This document shows positions 33,453 to 41,100 of a stretch of DNA of 64,000 nt, piece after piece. The stretch's first letter is position 1; each line of letters begins with the position of its first letter. Source of the stretch: Janthinobacterium sp. PC23-8 (GTDB taxonomy: Bacteria; Pseudomonadota; Gammaproteobacteria; Burkholderiales; Burkholderiaceae_D); assembly GCF_002250505.1 (NCBI RefSeq), contig NZ_NJGY01000005.1, positions 149,157-213,156 of the forward strand, read 5' to 3'. The notes beneath the pieces are model-generated. The model saw only the letters and a list, made by a program, of their open reading frames with translations, was not told where the DNA came from and searched no databases. The position numbers and the translations under genes are program-made.

Positions 33453-34016
33453 ATGAATAACAAGAACATCCGCAAGACTTTCGCCGCAGTTATCGTCGGC
33501 ATCGCCTGCGCCGCATGGGGCAACGCCGCCCTGGCCGCCACGCCGGAAGCGAAGGCTGCCTACAAGAGCGCCAATGAACAAGCCGGCGTCAATTACAAGG
33601 CCGCTCATGCCGAGTGCGAAAAAATCTCCGGCAACCCGAAAGAGGTCTGCATCGCCGAAGCGAAAGCCGTGCGCGCCTATGACGAAGCGGTGGCCCAGGC
33701 CCAATACACGAACACCCTGCGCGCCTACACCAAGGCCCGCGTCAAGATTGCCGACGCCAACTATGACGTTGACCACAAGCGCTGCGATGCGCTGACCGGC
33801 AACGACAAGGATGTCTGCATCAAGCTGGCCAAGTCGACCAAGGTCGCGGCCCTGGCCGATGCCAAGGCCGACAAGAAAGTCATCGAAGCGCGCAGCGATG
33901 CGCGTGACGAAAAAAGAAAAGCCGAGTACAAGGTCGCCGCTGAAAAGTGCGACGCCCTGGCCGGCGCAGCCAAAGACGACTGTGTGAAGGCTGCAAAACT
34001 CCAGTTTGGATATTAA
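33453..34016 (+). CDS. periplasmic protein with three Cys-pair repeats, unknown
   Basis: The 187-residue protein has a signal peptide ending NAALA, then an Ala/Lys-rich helical mature part. It holds three copies of a motif with two cysteines ten residues apart: CEKISGNPKEVC, CDALTGNDKDVC and CDALAGAAKDDC, each followed by a helix beginning (I/V)xxAK. The repeats suggest three similar disulfide-stapled helical hairpins. I recognise no named family. Operator site I is 80 nt upstream, so it is predicted to be strongly co-regulated with the stress genes. Confidence 0.8.
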   Translation: MNNKNIRKTFAAVIVGIACAAWGNAALAATPEAKAAYKSANEQAGVNYKAAHAECEKISGNPKEVCIAEAKAVRAYDEAVAQAQYTNTLRAYTKARVKIADANYDVDHKRCDALTGNDKDVCIKLAKSTKVAALADAKADKKVIEARSDARDEKRKAEYKVAAEKCDALAGAAKDDCVKAAKLQFGY

Positions 34017-34083
34017 ATCCAGATTGGTTACAAGAAGCTCCCCCGTGAGCACCCTGATTGACCACTCCTAAAAGGAAAATACC

Positions 34084-34395
34084 ATGAAATTCACCAAATC
34101 TATCGCTACCGGTCTGTTCGTCGCTTCCCTGTTCGCCGTTGCTGGCTGCGCGTCGACCCCAACCAAAGAAGGCACGGGCGAATACGTGGACGACACGCTG
34201 GTCACCACCAAGGTCAAGGCCAGCATCATCAATGAGCCGACCCTGAAAGCCACCGAAATCAATGTGGAAACCTTCAAGGGCGTGGTCCAGCTGAGCGGCT
34301 TCGTCGCCCAGCCAGGCGATGCCGTCAAAGCCGGCGAAATCGCCCGCGGCGTCAAAGGCGTGAAATCGGTCAAGAACGATATCCGCGTCAAGTAA
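34084..34395 (+). CDS. BON domain lipoprotein (OsmY-like)
   Basis: The 103-residue protein has a lipoprotein signal (AVAGC) and one BON domain (DDTLVTTKVKASIINEPTLK; INVETFKGVVQLSGFV; GEIARGVKGVKSVKNDIRVK). BON domains bind phospholipid membranes in the periplasm and respond to osmotic shock. ATG 34084 follows AAAAGGA. It lies 67 nt after the repeat protein gene and may share its transcript. Confidence 0.9.
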   Translation: MKFTKSIATGLFVASLFAVAGCASTPTKEGTGEYVDDTLVTTKVKASIINEPTLKATEINVETFKGVVQLSGFVAQPGDAVKAGEIARGVKGVKSVKNDIRVK

Positions 34396-34407
34396 TTGCC
34401 AGTCCCG

Positions 34408-34440
34408 CCAGAGCGCCTGCCGTTGCCGCAGGTACTCTGG
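34408..34440 (+). other. two-tier hairpin between BON and permease genes
   Basis: CCAGAG (34408-34413) pairs with CTCTGG (34435-34440), and CCTGC (34416-34420) with GCAGG (34428-34432). No T-run follows. It could protect the upstream mRNA or cause partial termination. Confidence 0.5.
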
Positions 34441-34467
34441 CCATCCACAGAACGTAGCGGGAGTCTC

Positions 34468-35652
34468 ATGAACCACCCAGCCGATATTCCTTCCCAGTCG
34501 GTTGTCGCCGGTACCGCCGAGCCTGCCGCCAGCGCGTCCGTGGAACATCCCGACCCGGTCTTGCGCCTGCCGCTGCACGTCAATGCGCGCGGCCTGGCGC
34601 TCGGCATCATCGCCACTGTGAGTTTTGTCTATGCGCTGCAGTGGGCGCAGAAATTCCTGATTCCCGTCATTTTCGGCATCTTCCTTGCCTATACCCTCAA
34701 TCCGCTCGTTGCCTGGCTGGAAAAAATCCGCTTGCCGCGCGCCATCGGCGCCACCGTCGTCACCGCCCTGATCCTGTTTGGCTCCATCGTCGTCATCGAA
34801 CGCGTGCAGGGCGAATTCGAAGCCATCGTCGAAGAACTGCCGGCCGCTACCCACAAGCTGGCGCGGCTGATCGCCGCCAACACGGGCGGCAAGGCAAGCA
34901 CGTTTCAAAAGATGCAGGCCGTGGCCAATGAAATCGAGCAGGTGGCCGCCGGTGCCGAAGCGCGCCGCAACGTGCGCCGCGCCGCTGCCGCCGAAGGCCC
35001 CAATTTCAAGATCATGGACTGGGTCTGGGCCGGCTCGCTGGGCCTGATGGGCTTTGTCAGCCAGGCCACCATGGTGATCTTCCTGGTATTTTTTTTACTG
35101 CTGTCGGGCGACACCTTCAAGCGCAAGCTGGTCAAGCTGACCGGGCCATCGCTGAGCCGCAAGAAGGTCACCGTGCATATCCTGGAAGACATCAATACCT
35201 CGATCCAGAACTATATGTTCATGCTGCTGGTCACGAATGTCTTGCTGGCCCTGCTGATGTGGGTGGTACTGCACCTGATCGGCCTGGAAAACGCTGGCGC
35301 CTGGGCCATCATGGCCGGCTTGCTGCACATTATTCCGTATTTCGGTCCCTTGCTGATCACGATCGCCACCGGCCTGGTTGCCTTTCTGCAGTTCGAATCG
35401 GTGGAAATGGTGGTGCTGGTGATGGCCGCCTCGCTCGGTATCGCCACCCTGGTCGGCACCTTTGTCACCACCTGGATGACGGGGCGCATCGCCCGCATGA
35501 ATCCGACGGCGGTGTTTGTCAGCCTGCTGTTCTGGGGCTGGCTGTGGGGCGTCTGGGGCTTGCTGCTGGGCGTGCCCATCATCGTTATCGTCAAGGTGGT
35601 GGCGGAGCGGGTGCAGGGGATGGAAGTGGTGGCGGAACTGCTCGGCGAGTAA
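34468..35652 (+). CDS. AI-2E family transporter
   Basis: The 394-residue polytopic protein has about eight membrane segments and the family's C-terminal block (LLHIIPYFGPLLITIATGLV; MNPTAVFVSLLFWGWLWGVW; GLLLGVPIIVIVKVV). A variable loop near residues 130-190 is the usual cytoplasmic or periplasmic insertion. Substrate unknown. ATG 34468 follows GGGAG. It follows the BON lipoprotein gene after a hairpin. Confidence 0.88.
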   Translation: MNHPADIPSQSVVAGTAEPAASASVEHPDPVLRLPLHVNARGLALGIIATVSFVYALQWAQKFLIPVIFGIFLAYTLNPLVAWLEKIRLPRAIGATVVTALILFGSIVVIERVQGEFEAIVEELPAATHKLARLIAANTGGKASTFQKMQAVANEIEQVAAGAEARRNVRRAAAAEGPNFKIMDWVWAGSLGLMGFVSQATMVIFLVFFLLLSGDTFKRKLVKLTGPSLSRKKVTVHILEDINTSIQNYMFMLLVTNVLLALLMWVVLHLIGLENAGAWAIMAGLLHIIPYFGPLLITIATGLVAFLQFESVEMVVLVMAASLGIATLVGTFVTTWMTGRIARMNPTAVFVSLLFWGWLWGVWGLLLGVPIIVIVKVVAERVQGMEVVAELLGE

Positions 35653-35671
35653 AGCGACCATCATCATGCAA

Positions 35672-35697
35672 AACGGCGCCCGAGGGCGCCGTTCTTG
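35672..35697 (+). terminator. rho-independent terminator
   Basis: The stem AACGGCGCC / GGCGCCGTT (35672-35680, 35685-35693) with loop CGAG is followed by CTTG, a short U-run. Confidence 0.75.
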
Positions 35698-35715
35698 CCT
35701 GAGGTCGAGAGCGGC

Positions 35716-36663
35716 TTACGACTGGTGCCGCTTCAATATCTTGGTCACCAGGTCGCCATCTTCCGTCTTCGGCGCGTGTTTCATGCTGCCCAGTTGCAAG
35801 GTAAACTGGCGCGTGAATTCCGCGCCCAGGAAAAAGATCTGCGCCGAGTAATAAATCCAGATCAGCAGCGCTACCAGCGAGCCCGCCGCGCCATAGCTGC
35901 TGGCCACGCCGCTGTTACCGATATACATGCCGATCGCGTATTTGCCCAGTGAAAACATGAAGGCCGTGCCCAGGGCGCCGATCATCACGTCGCGCCAGGA
36001 CAGGCGCACCCTGGGCAGCATCTTGTAGATCACGGCAAACAGACAGGCGATCACGGCAAAGCCGAGCAGGTTGGAGAGGATGGAAAACAGCACGGCGGCA
36101 TCTTTCCAGTGGCCTTCCCAGTAGTTTTCCAGGATGGCCATGGCCGCGCTGATCACCAGCGACACCATCAGCAAAAACGCCAGTACCAGCACCAGGCCAA
36201 ACGACAGCAGGCGCGTGCGTATCATATCCCAGGCGCCCGCTTCCTTCAGGGGCGGTACTTGCCAGATCTCGTCGAGGCTGGCTTTCAATTCGGCGAACAC
36301 GCTGGTGGCGCCAAACAGCAGCAGGGCGCCGGCGATCAGGGTGGCGATGCGGCCCTGGTCATGGTTGCGCGCGCCGGCCAGCACCAGCTGGATCGCTTCG
36401 GCGCCTTGCGTGCCCAGCAAGCCCTGCAGCTGGGACATCAGCTCGCCGCGCGCGGCGGCCTGGCCATAAAAGAAGCCGGCGATGGCGATCACCAGCACCA
36501 GGATGGGGGCAACGGAAAACAGGGTGTAGTAGGCGAGGGCGGCGCCCTTGCTGGACGCGCGGTGTTCCAGCCATTCGGTGACGGAACAGACGATAACGCT
36601 GCGCATCGTCTTGCCAAGCGGTGCCAGTTTGGCCAGGCGGGGATTGCGGCTAGAAAAATTCAT
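35716..36663 (-). CDS. YihY/virulence factor BrkB family membrane protein
   Basis: The 315-residue protein has about six membrane helices and family motifs: ASSKGAALAYYTLFSVAPIL, AELKASLDEIWQVPP, WRDVMIGALGTAFMFSLGKY and GAAGSLVALLIWIYYSAQIF. Members were once called ribonuclease BN in error; a transport or envelope role is more likely. It lies downstream of ompA but behind a terminator. Confidence 0.9.
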   Translation of the reverse strand: MNFSSRNPRLAKLAPLGKTMRSVIVCSVTEWLEHRASSKGAALAYYTLFSVAPILVLVIAIAGFFYGQAAARGELMSQLQGLLGTQGAEAIQLVLAGARNHDQGRIATLIAGALLLFGATSVFAELKASLDEIWQVPPLKEAGAWDMIRTRLLSFGLVLVLAFLLMVSLVISAAMAILENYWEGHWKDAAVLFSILSNLLGFAVIACLFAVIYKMLPRVRLSWRDVMIGALGTAFMFSLGKYAIGMYIGNSGVASSYGAAGSLVALLIWIYYSAQIFFLGAEFTRQFTLQLGSMKHAPKTEDGDLVTKILKRHQS

Positions 36664-36677
36664 GCGTGGCTTTCAAT

Positions 36678-36709
36678 GAAAAAAAGGGGCCGCGGCCCCT
36701 TTCTTTTTA
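36678..36709. terminator. bidirectional rho-independent terminator
   Basis: AAAGGGGCCGCGGCCCCTTT (36683-36702) is a self-complementary stem with A-run and T-run flanks. On the minus strand it ends the ompA transcript. Confidence 0.9.
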
Positions 36710-36735
36710 ACAGTGGCGTACCACTCACAAGGTGA

Positions 36736-37761
36736 TTATCGTACGCGGCGCTCGATCGTGATCTGCTCGACTTCAACGCGACGGTTCGGTTCCAGGCACT
36801 TGATCAGGTCAGCACGTTTCTTGTTATCGCAAGTAACGACTGGATTGGTCGAGCCCTTGCCTTCGGCGCTCAGGCGGTTGGCGGCAATTCCTTTGTTCAC
36901 CAGGTAGACCTTGACCGCGTCAGCGCGTTGCTGCGACAGCTTCTGATTGTACTTGGCCGAGCCGATACGGTCGGCGTAGCCGCTGATGACGACGTTGTTG
37001 ACATCCGGTGCGGCGGTCAGCACGCGAGCGATTTCGTCGAGCTTGGTCTGGGTCGGTGCCAGCTTGGCGCTGTCAAACGCGAACAGTTCGGTCGCGGACA
37101 TCGTCACTTTTTCAAAGCGTGGCGCCGGTGGCGGCGGTGGTGGCGGCGGCACGATCACGACGACTTCTTCACGCACTGGCGGCGGTGGCGCTGGGCGCGC
37201 TGCCACTGGCGGCTTGTCGAAAGCGTAGTTCAGGCCAACGTTGACGTACCAGTTGCTCGATTTGCTTTCCGGGAATGTGTTGCCGCGCAGGAAGCCGTGC
37301 ACATTGCGCACGTCGAGCTGGGTCGACCACTGGTCGGTCAGCTTGCTCTGGAAACCCAGGCCCAGGTTGGCGTAAGGCGAGCTCTTGCTGCGTTCGCCCA
37401 GAGGACCGTTGTCCTTGTCGCGCTGCATGCCGGCGCCGACGACGACGAACGGAGCAAATCCTGGGTTACGGTTAAAGAAGTACAGGCCATCGACGCCCAG
37501 CGTGTTTTGCTGGTAGCGGTTGCCATTGTCTTTCGAGCGGGTGTAGGTGGTGCCGAACTGCACGTCCCACTGTGGCGAAACAGGCTTGCCAAAACGCAGA
37601 CCAGCGCCGTAGCCGGTTTTGTCGGAAGAAAAACTCGAATCTGGTTTCGAAGCATTGATGCTTGGTTGAATGTACCAGGATGGATTGATTTCCTGAGCCT
37701 GTGCGCCGATTGACGAGCACAACACGGCGGCGGCAACGGCGATTTTTTTTAAATTATTCAC
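36736..37761 (-). CDS. ompA: OmpA-family outer-membrane beta-barrel protein
   Basis: The 341-residue protein has a signal peptide ending GAQA, an eight-stranded barrel (WYIQPSINASKP; YGAGLRFGKPVSPQWDVQFG; NWYVNVGLNYAFD), a Pro-rich linker (eight consecutive Pro), and a C-terminal OmpA peptidoglycan-binding domain (LFAFDSAKLAPTQTKLDEIA; ISGYADRIGS; LSQQRADAVKVYLV; PNRRVEVEQITI). A loop with two Cys (CDNKKRADLIKC) suits a disulfide. It is likely among the most abundant outer-membrane proteins. The start is GTG 37761, 8 nt after GGGAG. Confidence 0.92.
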   Translation of the reverse strand: MNNLKKIAVAAAVLCSSIGAQAQEINPSWYIQPSINASKPDSSFSSDKTGYGAGLRFGKPVSPQWDVQFGTTYTRSKDNGNRYQQNTLGVDGLYFFNRNPGFAPFVVVGAGMQRDKDNGPLGERSKSSPYANLGLGFQSKLTDQWSTQLDVRNVHGFLRGNTFPESKSSNWYVNVGLNYAFDKPPVAARPAPPPPVREEVVVIVPPPPPPPPAPRFEKVTMSATELFAFDSAKLAPTQTKLDEIARVLTAAPDVNNVVISGYADRIGSAKYNQKLSQQRADAVKVYLVNKGIAANRLSAEGKGSTNPVVTCDNKKRADLIKCLEPNRRVEVEQITIERRVR

Positions 37762-38189
37762 AAGTAACTCCCAACGTTAATAGAGATTTTTTTCTTAATA
37801 CATCAAACGGTTAGATGGTCTGCGTTCTACTGCAACAACAATTCCAGATGTGCATGTTTTTTATCGGATGCACTGCTGTTGGATTGGAGAATACGTTTCC
37901 AGGTTCAAGCGGTCGGTGCGTTAGCGCACAAAGGATTGTTGTATATCAATGGTGTTGCTGAATCGAGACAAATACAACACTTGACGCACTCAATTGTTGA
38001 CTTCGCTGCACGCCGCAGCGCTGAAATGGATAGTGGATAGGGGCGGCTATCGTACGACTGGCGCCATGCCGACAGCTGTATATTAGCAACGATGGTCAGC
38101 TTGCTAGCTTATACCTCAGTGTGATTGCCCGCTCGACTGTTCAGTTTGTTTTTCCCTGCGCTGTACGCTGCCCAACCAGGAGCCATTCC
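37762..38189. other. 428-bp AT-richer divergent intergenic region
   Basis: It holds the ompA leader on the minus strand and the leader of the macroglobulin gene on the plus strand. A hairpin CGCTGC-N5-GCAGCG lies at 38004-38020 and a -10-like TATATT at 38079-38084. No classical -35 pairs with it, and no gene is visible. Confidence 0.5.
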
Positions 38190-41100
38190 GTGCCCAAGCT
38201 GCCTTCCCAGTCCATGCTGCTGAGCAAAGTATTAATGCTGTGCCTGTCTGCTGCCGTGCCGCCCGCCGTCTGGGCCGACGCCGGCGTGGCCAGTTTTTCG
38301 CCCAGCGGCACCATCAAGGCCGTGCGCCAGGTGCGGGTGCAGTTCGCCACGCCGATGGTGCCAATGGGCGACATGGCGCTGCCGGCGCCGTTTGCCGTCG
38401 ATTGCGGCAAGGCCGAGCCTGCCGTGGTGGCGGGTACCGGGCGCTGGGCCGACGAGCGCAACTGGGCGTATGACTTCGCACGCGACCTGCCCGCTGGCGT
38501 GGCGTGTACCTTTGCCTTGAAAGCGAACCTGAAGGACCAGGCCGGCCAGGCCGTGCGGGGCCAGGCCAGCTACCGCTTTTCCACCGGCGGGCCGGCCATC
38601 GTTGAGGCGGCGCCTTATGACGGCCAGCCGCGCATCGATGAAAACCAGATTTTCGTGCTGGGCCTGGACGCCGTGCCCGACGAGGCCAGCGTTGTCGCCA
38701 ACGCCTACTGCCGCGCCGACGGCATCAATGAAAAAATCGGCGTGCGCCTGTTGCAGGGCCAGGACCTGGAGCAGATCCTGGCCTTGCGCAAGGGATTTCT
38801 TGAGCGTTATTTCGGCGCGTATTTCAAAAAACGCGGTGGCGTGTGGAAAACCAGCATGCTGGTGCGCAGCAAGGGCGCGCCGCCGCTGCCGGTCGCCGTT
38901 CTGCAATGCAAGCGCAGCTTTCCTGCCAATGCCAAGGTGTCGCTGGTATGGGGCGCGGGCATCGCTGGCGCCGGCGAGCCCGGCATCGTTAGCGACAAGG
39001 CGCAGACCCTGAACTTCAAAACGCGGCCCGACTTTACGGCCCGCTTCAACTGCCAGCGCAGCAATCCGAAAGCACCATGCATCCCGTTCCTGCCCATGCG
39101 CGTGCAGTTTTCCGCACCGGTGAAAGCCGAACTGGTGCGCGCATCGACCTTGACAGGGGCTGGCCAGACCTGGCGGCCGAGCGTGGCCGAAGGCGATGAA
39201 AAAGCCGAATTCCTGACCGAAGCGACGTTCAAGGGGCCGTTTCCCGAACAGGCCAGCCTGGTGCTGGCGCTGCCGCCCAAATTGCAGGATGACGCCGGCC
39301 GCGACTTGCTCAACGGCGCGCGATTCCCGATGACGGTGCGCACCGGCGAGCAGCCGCCACTGCTGAAATTCCCGGCGCCGTTCGGCATCCTCGAAGCGAA
39401 GGGCGATGGCTTGCTGCCGGTAACGGTGCGCAATATCGAACCCGTGTTGTCCGGCAAGGAAGTTGGCAAGGAAGTCGGTGCTGCCGACGGTGCCACCCTG
39501 CGCGTGCCCGACAATGACGACCAGTTCATCATCGAATGGATGCGGCGCCTGGCCGGCGAAGGCAAGGTCAATGAATATTGGCAGCCCAATGCGCAGTATG
39601 CGGGCAGCATGAAAAAATCCGTGCTCGAAGGTAGCCCCGGCGCGCGCGCCATCAAGCTGCCGCGCCCGTCCGGCAAGAAAACCTTTGAAGTGATCGGCAT
39701 TCCACTGGCCAGGCCCGGCTTTTACGTGGTGGAACTGGCCAGCCCCATCCTGGGCAAGGCCCTGCAGGGCAAGCCGTCCACGGCGTATATCCGCACTGCC
39801 GCACTGGTAACGAACCTGGCGGCCCACTTCAAGCATGGCGCGCAGTCGTCGCTGGTCTGGGTCACGTCGCTCGACCAGGGTGCGCCGGTAGCCAGGGCGC
39901 AAGTGGCCGTGCGCGACTGCGCCGGCAAGCTGCTGTGGCAGGGCGTGACGGACAATCACGGCGTGGCGCAAATCCGCGAAGAACTGGCCAAGTCCAGCTG
40001 CAAGAACAACCCCCATTACTTTGTCAGCGCGCGCAGCGGCGGCGACATGACCTTTACCTTGTCGGACTGGGTGGGCGGCATCGAAGCGTGGCGCTTCAAC
40101 CTGCCCACCGACGACACGCGCGCCGACAACACCTTGCTGGCCACGGTATTTGACCGCACCTTGCTGCGCGCCGGCGAAACCGTGCACATGAAGCATTTCA
40201 TCCGCAAGCATACGCAGCAGGGCTTCGAGCTGGCCGGCAAGGGCAATGGCCCGGGCAGCGCCACCTCGGTGGTCATCGCGCACATGGGCAGCGCGCAGAA
40301 ATACGAGCTGCCGCTGCGCTGGTCAGCCAGCGGCTCGGCCGAGAACGACTGGGTGATCCCGGCGGACGCCAAACAGGGTCAATACGAGGTCACGATGGCC
40401 GGTAAACCGTCGGGAACGTTTCGTGTCGAAGCGTTCCGCGTACCGACCATGAAGGCGGTGCTGCAAGGCCCGAAGGCGCCGGCCGTGCAAGTGTCCAGCA
40501 TCAGCCTTGACGCGCAGATCAATTACCTGGCCGGCGGCGCCGCCACCAATGCGCCCGTCAAGCTGCGTACGCTGCTGCAGGACAAGCAAGTCACGTTCGC
40601 CGATTATGCAGACTACAGTTTCAGCAATGGCGATGTGAAGGAAGGCCTGGTCAAACAGGGCACGCAACAGGAGGACGATGGCGAAAGTGGCGGCCCGTGG
40701 CAGGATGAAAGCCATGGCCGGCCTGGCGCCGCACAGGCGGCGCGCACGCAAAGCCTGAACCTCGACAAGGCCGGCGGCGCGCGCATCGTCGTCGACCAGT
40801 TGCCGAAACTGTCCACGCCGCGCGACCTGGTGGCCGAACTGGCCTTCCAGGACGCCAATGGCGAGACGGCCTCGGTCGCCACCCGCGTGCCGCTGTGGAC
40901 CTCGAATGTGGTGATCGGCATCAAGCCCGACGCCTGGGCGCTGAGCCGCGATCAGTTCAAATTTACGGTGGCCGTGCTGTCGCTTGATGGCAAGCCGGTG
41001 GCCAACGCAGCGGTGGCGGTCGACTTTTTCCAGCGTAACAGCTATTCGCACCGCCGGCGTCTCATCGGCGGCTTTTATGCCTATGAAAATTCCAGCAATA

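Noticed and set aside
38162..38177. TGTACGCTGCCCAACC as another copy of the palindromic operator
   Set aside because: Only the left half matches; the right half is not CGNACR and there is no -10 at the right distance.
38232..40283. 683-codon minus-strand frame opposite the macroglobulin gene
   Set aside because: Arg/His/Gly-rich shadow translation without ribosome-binding site or recognisable motif.
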